Shown in pieces: positions 20,320-29,773 of a stretch of 64,000 nt of DNA (positions within the stretch are counted from its first letter, which is position 1; each line of letters opens with the position of its first letter). The translations under genes and the position numbers were made by a program. Source of the stretch: Bordetella parapertussis (lineage in GTDB: Bacteria > Pseudomonadota > Gammaproteobacteria > Burkholderiales > Burkholderiaceae_C); NCBI GenBank assembly GCA_945861305.1, contig CAMATW010000010.1, positions 1 to 64,000 on the forward strand, in the 5' to 3' direction. The notes beneath the pieces were generated by a model. That model ran no database searches. It saw nothing but the letters and a program-made list of their open reading frames with translations, and was not told the origin of the DNA.

Positions 20320-22165
20320 GAGGGGCTTTTTTCAGGGCAGCTAATCGGCTATTCAATTGCTTGATGCGCTCATAAGCTTGGGGGTCGCTTGCCATACGGC
20401 GGGTCAAGCTGTCAATCTCGAGGGAGAGCTGCTCAATCTCCAATGCAGCCAAGATGCTTTGCAATTCACCGGCATCGCTGTCGATGTCGGCAGGGGCATC
20501 ATCGATCAATCGAGACACCACCGCTTCATTGGCGTGTCCACGCAAGCCCTCGCGCAAGCCTGCCAAGGACTGAATGCCGTTTTCTAGCCACTGTTGGTTT
20601 AACCAAGCCATCAATTCGCCGTAAGGGGCAGGCATCTCCAGCAGCAAGTGGTGTTGGTGTGCCGACAGCCCATCCCATTGCTGCATGTCTGAAAACAAAA
20701 TTTGCAAAGCCCTGTCGCGGCGCGAAGGTGCTTTGCTGCGCAGGTTGATGCCTATGGGCGGGGGCCGTTTGCTGTTGCCCGTGCGGGTCCAAGGACTAGT
20801 GGAGGCAAACCCAGATTTGGCCGTTGGCTTGGCGCTGGTGTTGGGGGCACCAGAGGGCGTTGAAGCCAGCCACAAGCGCTGCAGTTCGTGTTGACCAATG
20901 CCAACGGTATCAGCCAGTTCATTGAGTAACTGGGTTTTGAGCACGCCGTCTGGCATGGCCAGCCACAGCGGTTTGGCTTGAGCGGCCAACAAAGCCCGCC
21001 CTTCAGCGGTGTCGATGTCGCAGCCATCGCGGGCGATCTCCATCACAAATCGTGACAGGGGCGTGGCGTCAGACACCATCCGAGAAAAAGCATCCGAGCC
21101 ATGGGCTCGCACAAAGCTGTCGGGGTCGTGCTCAGCAGGAAGGAACAAAAACTTCACATTGCGCACATCGGTGGCAAAGGGCAGGGCGCCGTCGAGGGCT
21201 TTTCGTGCAGCGCGTCTGCCAGCTGCATCGCCGTCGAAACTGAACACCACCGAGTCGGTGAAGCGAAACAGTTTTTGCACATGGTCGGTGGTGCAAGCCG
21301 TACCCAAGGTGGCTACTGCATTGGGAAAGCCCAGTTGGGCCAAAGCCACCACATCCATGTAGCCTTCGGTCACCAACACATAGCCGGCTTCGCGCAAAGC
21401 GGTCCGCGCTTCAAACAAGCCATACAACTCTCGCCCTTTGCTGAACACCGGTGTCTCGGGTGAGTTCAGGTATTTGGGCGTACCTTCGCCTAGTACGCGG
21501 CCACCAAAGCCTATGCACTCGCCTTTCACATTGCGGATGGGAAACATGATGCGGTCGCGAAAGCGGTCGTAGCGCTTGTCTTCTTCGCCACTTTCTTCAT
21601 GGGTGATGACCAAGCCCGACTCCACCAGTAAGGCGTCTTGGTAGTCCGTGAAGACACTGGCCAAATTGCGCCATCCCTCAGGCGCGTAGCCTAGGCCAAA
21701 CAACTTGGCAACCTCACCAGACAGGCCCCGCCCTTTCAGGTAATCAACCGCTTGTGGGCTGCTTTTTAGGTGTTTGCGGTAAGACTCACCGGCTTTTTCA
21801 AGCACCTCGTTCAACGTGGCTTGGCGTTGGCGTTGCTGCTGGGCGCGTTGACGCTCTGCAGGATCGGCATCGTCTTCGGGGACTTGCAGGCCATAGCTTT
21901 GCGCCAAATCTTTCACCGCTTCAATGAAACTCATGCCGCCATGTTCCATCAAAAAGCCAATTGCATTGCCATTTTTACCGCAGCCAAAGCAATGGAAAAA
22001 CTGCTTGGTCGGGCTGACCGAAAAAGAAGGCGATTTCTCTCCGTGAAAAGGGCACAGGCCCATGTAGTTGGCGCCGCCTTTTTTCAACTGCACGTAGCGA
22101 CCCACTACCTCCACCACATCGGTGCGGTTGATCAACTCTTGGATGAAAGACTGGGGTATGGCCAT
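20312..22165 (-). CDS. dnaG: DNA primase DnaG
   Basis: 617 residues from ATG 22165 (MAIPQSFIQELINRTDVVEVV). The frame stays open upstream into the neighbouring gene, but this start matches the family. The CHC2 zinc motif is C-P-F-H...CFGCGKNGNAIGF (about 38-64). Toprim motifs are VTEGYMDVVAL and FSFDGDAAGRRAARKAL. The C-terminal helicase-binding domain is variable. It makes RNA primers at the replication fork. It lies 1 bp after the ggt stop. Confidence 0.96.
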   Translation of the reverse strand: MAIPQSFIQELINRTDVVEVVGRYVQLKKGGANYMGLCPFHGEKSPSFSVSPTKQFFHCFGCGKNGNAIGFLMEHGGMSFIEAVKDLAQSYGLQVPEDDADPAERQRAQQQRQRQATLNEVLEKAGESYRKHLKSSPQAVDYLKGRGLSGEVAKLFGLGYAPEGWRNLASVFTDYQDALLVESGLVITHEESGEEDKRYDRFRDRIMFPIRNVKGECIGFGGRVLGEGTPKYLNSPETPVFSKGRELYGLFEARTALREAGYVLVTEGYMDVVALAQLGFPNAVATLGTACTTDHVQKLFRFTDSVVFSFDGDAAGRRAARKALDGALPFATDVRNVKFLFLPAEHDPDSFVRAHGSDAFSRMVSDATPLSRFVMEIARDGCDIDTAEGRALLAAQAKPLWLAMPDGVLKTQLLNELADTVGIGQHELQRLWLASTPSGAPNTSAKPTAKSGFASTSPWTRTGNSKRPPPIGINLRSKAPSRRDRALQILFSDMQQWDGLSAHQHHLLLEMPAPYGELMAWLNQQWLENGIQSLAGLREGLRGHANEAVVSRLIDDAPADIDSDAGELQSILAALEIEQLSLEIDSLTRRMASDPQAYERIKQLNSRLAALKKAPLV

Positions 22166-22166
22166 C

Positions 22167-23999
22167 TCAGTCGCCAGCGACCACGCCCTCGCGGCGCGGG
22201 TCTGCAGCGCCAAACCAATCGGGTCCGAGGCGCTGCAGCGCTTGCAAGCCGCTGGGCATGTCCATCTCTTTCACCGCGTGGCCAAGAATTTGCAAATTCG
22301 ACACAGTGGCAGAGGGAAACAAACCCGACTCCAGCAGCAAGGGCGCGTTCGCACCTGTCACCCCTGAGTGCGGCAGGTTGATGGCTTGCTGGGCGTCAAG
22401 CTCCCAGTGCAACATGGCCCACAAAGTTTGCGCAGTGAAGTGGATGATCATGGCGCCTCCTGGGCTGCCCAAACTGGCCAGCAACTCGCCGCGTTCGTGG
22501 TTTGGGTTTTCAGCAAACACCAAGGTGGGGCTCATGGAGGAGCGAGGGCGTTTGCCCGCTTGTACGCGGTTGGCCACAGGGCGGCCATGCTCGTCTTGCG
22601 GGGTAAAGCTGAAGTCAGTCAATTGGTTGTTCAGCAAAAAACCGCCGGGTAAATTTTCCACGCTGACCATCAAGCGAGCACCAAAACCACTTTCAATCGA
22701 AGTGGTCATGGCCAAGGCATTGCCCAAGCCATCGACGATGCTGATGTGGCTGGTGCCGTACTCGGTTTGGTCGGGCATGGGTGCCCACCCCTGCAAACGG
22801 CTGCCAGGGTTGCCGGCGCTCACCTGCGGAATTCGCCTATCGGCAATTTGGCTCGCACGTGACTGCAAATACGCGGTGTCGAGCAACTCGTCCCAGTCTT
22901 GGGCGGGAGGCCCGACAAAAGCGGGGTCGGCGATGAACTGCGCACGATCGGCAAACGCCAAACGCGCAGCTTCGTTGTAGTTGTGCAGCCAAGCGGTGCT
23001 GGGCATGGCGGTGTTGCGCTCCGTCCAAGCGGATGGTGGAAGTTGGTTGCTGGCGTCTGTGGCCAGCATGCCCATGATTTGCCCCATGGTGATCAAGCCC
23101 GAGCTGGGCGGCCCTACGCCGCAGACCTGTACCTGCTGGGTGGTGCTGAAGGTGCTGGCATGAGAAAAACACAGGGCATCGCGTTTCAAAGCTTTGTATT
23201 TTTGTAAATCTTCAAGGCTGAGAAAACCAGGGTTGGTGTCGTGCTGCTGAACCTTGTCGACCATGGCTTGGGCAATCTCGCCGTTGTAAAAAACGTCTGC
23301 CCCATCTTGTGCGATGCGCTTGAAGATGGTCGCCATGGCAGGGTTTTGTAAGTGGTGTCCGATGGGCCAAGGTGTTCCATCAGACTGAAAAAAATACGCC
23401 AAGGCTTGGTGATCACGTTGTAATGTTTTGTCGGCACTCAGCAATGTATGCAAACGTGGGCTGATGGGAAAGCCTTCCTCGGCCAAGGCGATAGCGGGTT
23501 CAAACAATTGGGCCCAAGGCAGTGCGCCATGTTGTTGGTGCGCTTTCTCCAACATGCGCAGCAAGCCTGGCACACCCACGGAGCGGCCACCCACCGCGGC
23601 ATCGTTGAATGCCATGGGTTTGCCTTCAAGCCAAAACAAACGCTCGGCGGCTAGAGCGGGGGCTGTTTCGCGTCCGTCAAAGACTTGCAAATTCTCGCTG
23701 TCGTGGTGCAGCAAAAAAGCGCCGCCACCGATACCGCTGGACTGCGGTTCAACCAAGGTCAGCACCATTTGCACCGCAATGGCCGCATCCACCGCTGTAC
23801 CGCCTGCTTGCAGCACTTGGTAACCCGCATCGCTGGCCAAATAGTTGGCCGCAGCCACGCCGCGCTGCTTGAGGTGCCACCCCGGTTTAGCTTGGTAGCC
23901 GCTGGCGGCCTCGGGCAAATCGGGGATGCGGTAATTCAGCTGAGCCTGCGCAAAACCTGCGAGCAAGCCAAGCGTTAGAGCGAGTACTTCTGTACGCAC
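22167..23999 (-). CDS. ggt: Gamma-glutamyltransferase (N-terminal nucleophile hydrolase)
   Basis: 610 residues with GTG start directly after the stop of the SDR gene. Signal peptide MRTEVLALTLGLLAGFAQA. Family segments include GVAAANYLASDAGYQVLQAGGTAVDAA, SSGIGGGAFLLHH and the autocleavage Thr in EYGTSHISIVD, followed by RPRSSMSPT and LGSPGGAMI (substrate loops). It is a periplasmic enzyme that hydrolyses or transfers the gamma-glutamyl group of glutathione and analogues. Placement with dnaG is probably incidental. Confidence 0.92.
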   Translation of the reverse strand: MRTEVLALTLGLLAGFAQAQLNYRIPDLPEAASGYQAKPGWHLKQRGVAAANYLASDAGYQVLQAGGTAVDAAIAVQMVLTLVEPQSSGIGGGAFLLHHDSENLQVFDGRETAPALAAERLFWLEGKPMAFNDAAVGGRSVGVPGLLRMLEKAHQQHGALPWAQLFEPAIALAEEGFPISPRLHTLLSADKTLQRDHQALAYFFQSDGTPWPIGHHLQNPAMATIFKRIAQDGADVFYNGEIAQAMVDKVQQHDTNPGFLSLEDLQKYKALKRDALCFSHASTFSTTQQVQVCGVGPPSSGLITMGQIMGMLATDASNQLPPSAWTERNTAMPSTAWLHNYNEAARLAFADRAQFIADPAFVGPPAQDWDELLDTAYLQSRASQIADRRIPQVSAGNPGSRLQGWAPMPDQTEYGTSHISIVDGLGNALAMTTSIESGFGARLMVSVENLPGGFLLNNQLTDFSFTPQDEHGRPVANRVQAGKRPRSSMSPTLVFAENPNHERGELLASLGSPGGAMIIHFTAQTLWAMLHWELDAQQAINLPHSGVTGANAPLLLESGLFPSATVSNLQILGHAVKEMDMPSGLQALQRLGPDWFGAADPRREGVVAGD

Positions 24000-24758
24000 T
24001 TATTTTGGCGGAAGGCGGATCGCACCATCAAGGCGGATGACCTCACCATTGAGCATGTCGTTGTCCAAAATATGCATCACCAATTTGGCGTAATCCATGG
24101 GCGTGCCCAAGCGCGAGGGGAAGGGCACCCCAGCGGCCAAAGCTTCTTGCACCTCTTTGGGCATGGAGAACATCATGGGTGTGCCAAAGATGCCGGGGGC
24201 GATGGTCATGTTGCGAATGCCCAACTTGGACAGGTCGCGGGCGATGGGCAAAGTCATGCCCACGATGCCGCCTTTGGAAGCTGAATACGCGGCTTGGCCG
24301 ATTTGGCCGTCATAGGCTGCTACCGAAGCGGTGGAGATGAGCACGCCGCGCTCGCCAGTGGCTTCCGGCACGTTGGTGCTCATGGCCTGAGCGCTCAATC
24401 GGATCATGTTGAAGCTGCCCACTAAATTGACATTGATAGTGCGCTGAAAACCGGCCAGCAAATGCGGGCCAGTTTTGCCAACCGTGCGCTCTGCGGTGGC
24501 AATGCCAGCGCAGTTGATCAGGCCGCTGAGCTTGCCCAAGCTTTGCGCTTTGGCGACAACCGCTCCGGCCTGCTCTTCGTTGGAGACGTCGCAATGCATG
24601 AACACGCCGCCGAGTTCGGCGGCAATGGCTTGGCCTTTTTCGTCTTGCATATCAGCGATGACGACTTTGCCACCAGCCTGGCTTAACAGCTTTGCTGTGC
24701 CTTCGCCCAAACCGGACGCACCGCCGGTCACGATAAATACATTGCCCTTGATTTGCAT
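24000..24758 (-). CDS. SDR family dehydrogenase, 3-hydroxyacyl-CoA dehydrogenase type-2-like
   Basis: 252 residues from ATG 24758; the frame runs open upstream, but MQIKGNVFIVTGGASGLGEG is the usual start. TGGASGLG binds NAD, NCAGIA follows, and the catalytic Ser/Tyr/Lys are in ISTASVAAYDG and AAYSASKGG. The C-terminal part (FGTPMMFSMPKEVQ, PFPSRLGTPMDYAKLV) resembles HSD10/3-hydroxyacyl-CoA dehydrogenases. It probably oxidises 3-hydroxyacyl-CoA in beta-oxidation. It is divergent from the patatin gene with 74 bp between. Confidence 0.9.
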   Translation of the reverse strand: MQIKGNVFIVTGGASGLGEGTAKLLSQAGGKVVIADMQDEKGQAIAAELGGVFMHCDVSNEEQAGAVVAKAQSLGKLSGLINCAGIATAERTVGKTGPHLLAGFQRTINVNLVGSFNMIRLSAQAMSTNVPEATGERGVLISTASVAAYDGQIGQAAYSASKGGIVGMTLPIARDLSKLGIRNMTIAPGIFGTPMMFSMPKEVQEALAAGVPFPSRLGTPMDYAKLVMHILDNDMLNGEVIRLDGAIRLPPK

Positions 24759-24832
24759 GAATTGCCTTTCAACACGGTCTAAAAGAAGTAAGCCGTGGAT
24801 TATCGCAGTGCCTGCTGGGCGACAATCTGTAC

Positions 24833-25747
24833 ATGCATACATTCACAGTTTCCCCTCGCCGCTTTTGCCAACTCGGGTTGGCTGCCCTGCTGATGGTCTT
24901 GGCCGCCTGCACCACCGTCAAACCCCCAGAGGTGGTTGTACAGCCTGAATTACCGCAAGCCCCAGCGCCAAGGAAAGTGCCTAAATTGGGGCTTGCTTTG
25001 GGCGGCGGCGCGGCGCGTGGGTTTGCGCACATTGGGGTGATTCAGGTCTTGGAGGAAAACGGCATCAAGGCGGACATGGTGGTGGGCACTTCGGCAGGCA
25101 GCGTGGTGGCCGCTTTTTACGCCAGCGGCAAGACGGGGGCGCAGCTGCAGTGGTTGGCCGACAGCATGGACGAGTCGCAACTGACCGACTGGACCGTGCC
25201 TTTCATGAGCCGAGGCATGTTGCGCGGCGAGGCGCTGGGCCGCTACATCAACACCCAACTCAACGGCGCCAAGATCGAAGACCTGAAGATCCCCTTAGGG
25301 ATAGTCGCCACCGATTTGCAAAGCGGAGATGGCATTTTGTTCAGGCGCGGCGATATCGCCACGGCGGTGCGAGCTTCCAGCGCTGTGCCCTCGGTGTTCG
25401 AGCCTGTGCGCATTGGCAACAAAGACTATGTCGACGGCGGTTTGGTCTCGCCTGTACCGGTGCGCTATGCCCGTCAGATGGGCGCAGACATCGTCATTGC
25501 GGTGGATATTTCAAGCCGCCCCGAAGACGCCAAAACCACCGATATGCTGAAGGTTCTTTTGCAAACTTTCAGCATCATGGGCAAGAGCATCAGCCAGTTG
25601 GAAATGGCGCAAGCAGAAGTCGTTGTGCGTCCCGCCATGTCTGATGTTGGCAGCACCGAGTTTGCCGCCCGCAAGAAAAGCATTGAAGCGGGCAGGGCGG
25701 CCATGAAACTGGCCTTGCCAGCACTGAAAGCGGCACTCGCCAAATAA
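24833..25747 (+). CDS. Patatin-like phospholipase, lipoprotein (RssA-type)
   Basis: 304 residues. The signal ends in a lipobox (MVLAAC, Cys at about residue 25), so it is probably anchored to a membrane. Patatin motifs follow in order: oxyanion GGGAARG, nucleophile GTSAGS and the catalytic Asp in DGGLVSPVP. A hydrolase acting on phospholipid or other acyl esters. A strong terminator follows the stop directly. Confidence 0.92.
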   Translation: MHTFTVSPRRFCQLGLAALLMVLAACTTVKPPEVVVQPELPQAPAPRKVPKLGLALGGGAARGFAHIGVIQVLEENGIKADMVVGTSAGSVVAAFYASGKTGAQLQWLADSMDESQLTDWTVPFMSRGMLRGEALGRYINTQLNGAKIEDLKIPLGIVATDLQSGDGILFRRGDIATAVRASSAVPSVFEPVRIGNKDYVDGGLVSPVPVRYARQMGADIVIAVDISSRPEDAKTTDMLKVLLQTFSIMGKSISQLEMAQAEVVVRPAMSDVGSTEFAARKKSIEAGRAAMKLALPALKAALAK

Positions 25748-25775
25748 AAAAAGGCTCCTGCAAAGGAGCCTTTTT
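25746..25775. terminator. Bidirectional intrinsic terminator
   Basis: A perfect stem AAGGCTCCT / AGGAGCCTT (25751-25759 and 25764-25772) with loop GCAA is preceded by an A run and followed by a T run. It can end transcription of the patatin gene (plus) and of the phasin gene (minus), which converge here. Confidence 0.92.
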
Positions 25776-25794
25776 AAACGTCCGTCAAAGCAAA

Positions 25795-26340
25795 TTAACG
25801 CTTGCGTGAAGCCTTGGGAGCAGCAGTAGCAACTGTAGAAGCTGCCATGGCGTGCATATTGGATTCGGCAGCTTCAGTGGCTTGTTTCACAGCTTTTTGA
25901 ACGCTTTCGATGGCGCTTTGGCTGGCAGCGATGGCGCTCTTAACCATGGCCACAGCGGTTTCAGAACCAGCAGGTGCGTTTTTCACAGCAGAGTCAACCA
26001 AGTTGGTGACGGTCTTTTGTGTTTCAGCAGCTTTGTCTTCCACAGCCTTGGTGAATTCGCTGCCAGTGCTGGTGGCGATTTCGTACATGTGGCGGCTGAA
26101 AGAAACAGCTTTTTCGCTTAAGGGCTGGAGGTAACCGGCTTGCAGGGCCATCAGTTCTTGCACGTCTTTGACGCTCATCAGGGCGTGGACGTGGTCTTGG
26201 TTATCAGACATAGCGGCTTTGGCAGCGGCCATATTGAGTTCAACCAATTTTTCAACACCGGCGAAAGCTTTATGGCTCAGGCCGAAAAGGGTGTCAATGC
26301 TGGCTTTGTTGGCGGCAATCATTTGTTCTGCGGTCATCAT
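25795..26340 (-). CDS. Phasin family protein (polyhydroxyalkanoate granule-associated)
   Basis: 181 residues from ATG 26340 (MMTAEQMIAANKAS), preceded by AAAGGAAA. Phasin_2-type sequence: FGLSHKAFAGVEKLVELNMAAAKA, then LMSVKDVQELMALQAGYLQP, then an Ala-rich helix ending KASRKR. It coats PHA granules and keeps them small. A palindromic operator and a promoter lie upstream, which is consistent with PhaR-type control. The upstream-extended frame is not supported. Confidence 0.93.
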   Translation of the reverse strand: MMTAEQMIAANKASIDTLFGLSHKAFAGVEKLVELNMAAAKAAMSDNQDHVHALMSVKDVQELMALQAGYLQPLSEKAVSFSRHMYEIATSTGSEFTKAVEDKAAETQKTVTNLVDSAVKNAPAGSETAVAMVKSAIAASQSAIESVQKAVKQATEAAESNMHAMAASTVATAAPKASRKR

Positions 26341-26418
26341 GGTGTTTTCCTTTGAAGAAGTTAAAAGTGGGAACCAGGTCACTGCGTTTTGTTTTTGTTG
26401 CGGCGCAGCATGTATTGA

Positions 26419-26446
26419 AGTATAGGGTTAATACTGGTCAAATCAA
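26419..26446 (-). promoter_or_regulatory. Sigma-70 promoter of the phasin gene
   Basis: On the minus strand TTGATT (26446-26441) and TATACT (26424-26419) are separated by 16 bp, close to consensus. The -10 is about 80 bp upstream of the phasin ATG. Confidence 0.55.
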
Positions 26447-26451
26447 GTGCT

Positions 26452-26472
26452 ATTTGTTGCAATGCAACAAAT
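26452..26472. promoter_or_regulatory. Perfect palindrome (10-bp arms) in the phasin/HDAC divergent region, candidate PhaR operator
   Basis: Arms ATTTGTTGCA and TGCAACAAAT flank a single central A. The element sits just upstream of the -35 of the phasin promoter and about 40 bp before the HDAC-like gene. PhaR proteins control phasin genes and bind TGC/GCA-containing repeats, so PhaR is the natural candidate (inference). Confidence 0.6.
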
Positions 26473-26512
26473 TAGGCATGGTTTTCTAAATTCCCACGAC
26501 AATCCTTGGCAA

Positions 26513-27442
26513 ATGAAGCTTTTTTACGCTGCCACCCACATCCAAACCCTGCCAGCAGGCCACCGGTTTCCGATGGGCAAATACGAGCTGTTGCGGCAAA
26601 GGTTGGCGGCGGAAATGCCGCAGCTTGGCCTGCTTTTGGCCGATCCCGCCAGCGAGGGCGAGTTGGCGCTGGTTCACACACCCCTTTATATAGAAGCGGT
26701 ATTCAAGGGCAGTTTGCCACCGGCGGCGCAACGCGAAATTGGTTTTCCTTGGTCCGAGGGCATGGTCGAGCGAGCTAGGCGCTCGGTAGGTGCCACCGTC
26801 ATGGCAGCGCGAGCCGCATTCCAAGAAGGGGTTGCGGCCAATTTGGCAGGCGGCACCCACCATGCCTATGCCGACAAGGGCGGCGGGTTTTGCGTTTTCA
26901 ACGATGTGGCTGTGGCAGCCCGTTTGATGCAAGCCGAGTGGTTGCGCCATCAACGCCGCGCCTTGAAAGTGGCGGTGATTGATTTGGATGTCCACCAAGG
27001 CAACGGCACAGCACATATTTTTCGCGATGACCCCTCGGTGTTTACCTTGTCTTTGCATGGCGCGAAGAATTTCCCTTTTCGCAAAGAGGCCAGCGACATC
27101 GATGTGGAGTTGCCCGACGGCTGCAGCGATGCGCCCTATTTGGAAGCTTTGGAAGAGGCTTTGCGCCAGTTACAAGACCGCTGTGCGCCCGACTTGGTGT
27201 TTTATTTGGCAGGTGCAGACCCGCACGAGGGCGACCGTTTGGGGCGACTGAACTTGAGCTTTGAAGGCCTGCAAGAGCGCGACCGCTGTGTGCTGGCTTG
27301 GGCACAGGCGCGGCGCATTCCGCTGACCATGGCGATGGCGGGGGGCTACGGCAAGCAGATCGAGGACACAGTGGAAGTTCAGATGAATACCTTTGCCCAA
27401 GCTTTGGCTGCTTGGCAAGGCTGGCAAAATCAACCTTTATGA
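26513..27442 (+). CDS. Histone deacetylase-like amidohydrolase
   Basis: 309 residues from ATG 26513 (MKLFYAATHIQTLPAGHRFP); the frame is open further upstream, into the operator, which is unlikely to be coding. Zinc/catalytic motifs of the family are GGTHHAYADKGGGFCVFND and IDLDVHQGNGTAHIF; the further Asp ligand falls in YLAGADPHEGDRLG. Bacterial members remove acetyl or acyl groups from lysine or small amines. It overlaps the thioesterase gene by ATGA and opens a seven-gene run. Confidence 0.9.
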   Translation: MKLFYAATHIQTLPAGHRFPMGKYELLRQRLAAEMPQLGLLLADPASEGELALVHTPLYIEAVFKGSLPPAAQREIGFPWSEGMVERARRSVGATVMAARAAFQEGVAANLAGGTHHAYADKGGGFCVFNDVAVAARLMQAEWLRHQRRALKVAVIDLDVHQGNGTAHIFRDDPSVFTLSLHGAKNFPFRKEASDIDVELPDGCSDAPYLEALEEALRQLQDRCAPDLVFYLAGADPHEGDRLGRLNLSFEGLQERDRCVLAWAQARRIPLTMAMAGGYGKQIEDTVEVQMNTFAQALAAWQGWQNQPL

Positions 27443-27888
27443 CTGCACCAACACCTGCTCGCGCACAACCCCACGGGCGCGACACCTACCCCGCCTTTCG
27501 CCGCATCACCACCCGTTGGCTTGACAACGATGCCTACGGCCATGTCAACAACGTTGTTTATTACCATTGGTTTGACACCGTGGTGAACGCACATTTGATC
27601 GAACACGGGGTGCTAGACATCCAAAACGGACAAACCATCGGGTTGGTGGTAGAGACGCATTGCAATTATTTTTCCTCGCTGGCGTTTCCGCAAAACGTCG
27701 ACGCCGGTCTGCGCGTGGCGAGAATCGGCTCCTCCAGTGTTCGTTATGAAGTGGGCTTATTCGCCGAAGGGGAAGCGCAAACCGCAGCCCACGGGCATTT
27801 TGTCCATGTGTATGTGGACAGACAAACCCGCCGCCCCGTGAGCACCTTGCCCGCGCCTTTGTTACAAGTTTTACAGGACCTCGCATGA
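27439..27888 (+). CDS. Hotdog-fold acyl-CoA thioesterase (4-hydroxybenzoyl-CoA thioesterase-like)
   Basis: 149 residues from the ATG overlapping the HDAC stop. RWLDNDAYGHVNNVVYYHWFDT is the 4HBT signature with the catalytic Asp (DAYGHVNN), read at residues 26-47. It hydrolyses acyl- or aroyl-CoA esters. It overlaps the nitroreductase gene by ATGA. A specific substrate cannot be given. Confidence 0.88.
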   Translation: MTAPTPARAQPHGRDTYPAFRRITTRWLDNDAYGHVNNVVYYHWFDTVVNAHLIEHGVLDIQNGQTIGLVVETHCNYFSSLAFPQNVDAGLRVARIGSSSVRYEVGLFAEGEAQTAAHGHFVHVYVDRQTRRPVSTLPAPLLQVLQDLA

Positions 27889-28577
27889 TCAACGCTGTTG
27901 ACCAAGCTATCACCACCCGCATGTCGGCCAGAGCCTTCACCTCGCAGCCTGTGCCGCGTGAGCTGCTGACGCAGTTGCTCGAACTCGCCGCTCGCTCGCC
28001 ATCAGGCACCAACACTCAGCCATGGAAGGTGTACGTATTGCAAGGCGCATCTCGTGAAACGCTGGTCGACAAAGTGTGCGCCGCTCACGACGAGATCCGC
28101 GCCAAGCCCGACATGGCCAATGAATACCGCGAAGCCTACGACTACTACCCCGAAAAATGGGTCAGCCCCTTCATCGACAGAAGGCGTGAAAACGGCTGGA
28201 GCTTTTACGGTTTGCTGGGTATTGGCAAAGGCGACAAAGACAAGATGCACGCACAGCACCAACGCAATTACCGCTTCTTTGATGCCCCGGTGGGCCTGAT
28301 GTTTACCTTGGACAAAGTCATGGGGCGTGGCTCGCTGGTGGACTACGGCATGTTTTTACAAACCTTGATGGTTGCCGCCCGAGGTCACGGCCTGCACACC
28401 TGCCCGCAAGCGGCGTGGAACGGTTTTGCCAAGATCATCTTGCCGCATATGGGTGCGGGTGACAACGAGATGCTGGTGTGCGGCATGGCGCTGGGCTACG
28501 CCGACGAGAGCGACATCGTCAACACCTTTCGCACCCCGCGTGAGAGCGTGGCCTCTTTCACCACTTGGCTGGAGTAA
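27885..28577 (+). CDS. Nitroreductase family flavoprotein
   Basis: 230 residues. The FMN-binding start [19 protein letters not shown] and [21 protein letters not shown] are typical of the NfnB/NfsB-like superfamily. C-terminal [17 protein letters not shown] and [10 protein letters not shown] contact FMN. It reduces nitro groups or quinones with NAD(P)H; the physiological substrate is unknown. It overlaps the preceding gene by ATGA and is 5 bp before pncB. Confidence 0.9.
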   Translation: MINAVDQAITTRMSARAFTSQPVPRELLTQLLELAARSPSGTNTQPWKVYVLQGASRETLVDKVCAAHDEIRAKPDMANEYREAYDYYPEKWVSPFIDRRRENGWSFYGLLGIGKGDKDKMHAQHQRNYRFFDAPVGLMFTLDKVMGRGSLVDYGMFLQTLMVAARGHGLHTCPQAAWNGFAKIILPHMGAGDNEMLVCGMALGYADESDIVNTFRTPRESVASFTTWLE

Positions 28578-28582
28578 GCCCC

Positions 28583-29770
28583 ATGGTTATCACCAGCTTG
28601 CTTGACACCGATCTGTACAAATTCACCATGATGCAGGCGGTGCTGCACCAATTCCCCGGTGCGCAGGTGAGCTACAAATTCAAATGCCGCACACCCAGCG
28701 TGAAGCTGGCGCCCTATGTGGATGAAATCCGCGCCGAAATTCGCTCGCTGTGCAAGCTGCAATTCACCGAGCAAGAGCTGGATTGGATGCGGGCCCTGCG
28801 TTTCATCAAAAGCGACTTTGTGGATTTTTTGGGCTTGTTTCGCCTGAATGAGAAATACATCGACGTGGTGGGCTTGCCCGACGGCGAAATTGATATTCGC
28901 ATTCATGGCCCTTGGCTGCACACCATCTTGTTTGAAATTCCCGTGCTGGCCATCGTCAACGAGGTGTATTTCCGCAATACCCAACCGGTGCCCGACTATG
29001 TCGAGGGACGTCAGCGCTTGGACACCAAAATTGCTCAGCTGCAAGAGGATGGTTTGAGTGATTTGAAAATTGCCGACTACGGCACCCGCAGGCGTTTTTC
29101 CAAAGTATGGCACGAAGAGGTCTTGCGGGTGTTGACCTCACGCTTGGGCACCGGCGTGACGGGTCGGTTTGCTGGTACGAGCAATGCGCTGTTTGCCATG
29201 AAGCTTGGCTTGACGCCTTTGGGCACCATGGCCCACGAATACTTGCAAGCCTGCCAAGCATTAGGGCCACGTTTGCGCGACAGCCAAGTGTTTGGCTTTG
29301 AGACTTGGGCGCGTGAATACCGTGGCGACTTAGGCATTGCTTTGAGCGATGTGTACGGTATTGAGCCGTTTTTGCGCGACTTCGATATGTACTTTTGCAA
29401 GCTCTTTGATGGCGCGCGCCACGACAGCGGCGACCCCTTCACATGGGGCGAGCGCATGATTGAGCATTACAAAAGCAACCGCGTGGACCCGCTCACCAAA
29501 ATTTTGATCTTCAGCGATGGACTCACCGTGCCGCGTACCATCGAGTTGTACCAACGCTTTCAAGGTCGTTGCCAACTGGCTTTTGGTATTGGCACCAACC
29601 TCACTAACGACCTCGGTTACGAGCCGCTGCAAATCGTCATCAAGATGGTGGAATGCAATGGACAGCCTGTGGCCAAGCTCTCAGACACGCCGTCTAAGAA
29701 CATGTGCGAGGATGCCAATTACTTGACGTATTTGCGCCAAGTATTCGATATCGCCCAACCTACCGCTTAA
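28583..29770 (+). CDS. pncB: Nicotinate phosphoribosyltransferase
   Basis: 395 residues from ATG 28583 ([20 protein letters not shown], the family start). [31 protein letters not shown] and [13 protein letters not shown] (PRPP/substrate sites) are present. It makes nicotinate mononucleotide from nicotinate and PRPP, salvaging NAD. It sits between the nitroreductase (5 bp) and an antiporter (3 bp). Confidence 0.95.
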   Translation: MVITSLLDTDLYKFTMMQAVLHQFPGAQVSYKFKCRTPSVKLAPYVDEIRAEIRSLCKLQFTEQELDWMRALRFIKSDFVDFLGLFRLNEKYIDVVGLPDGEIDIRIHGPWLHTILFEIPVLAIVNEVYFRNTQPVPDYVEGRQRLDTKIAQLQEDGLSDLKIADYGTRRRFSKVWHEEVLRVLTSRLGTGVTGRFAGTSNALFAMKLGLTPLGTMAHEYLQACQALGPRLRDSQVFGFETWAREYRGDLGIALSDVYGIEPFLRDFDMYFCKLFDGARHDSGDPFTWGERMIEHYKSNRVDPLTKILIFSDGLTVPRTIELYQRFQGRCQLAFGIGTNLTNDLGYEPLQIVIKMVECNGQPVAKLSDTPSKNMCEDANYLTYLRQVFDIAQPTA

Positions 29771-29773
29771 GCC

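Noticed and set aside
22258..22980. 240-codon plus-strand frame opposite ggt
   Set aside because: Antisense of a clear gamma-glutamyltransferase; composition and lack of a ribosome binding site do not support coding.
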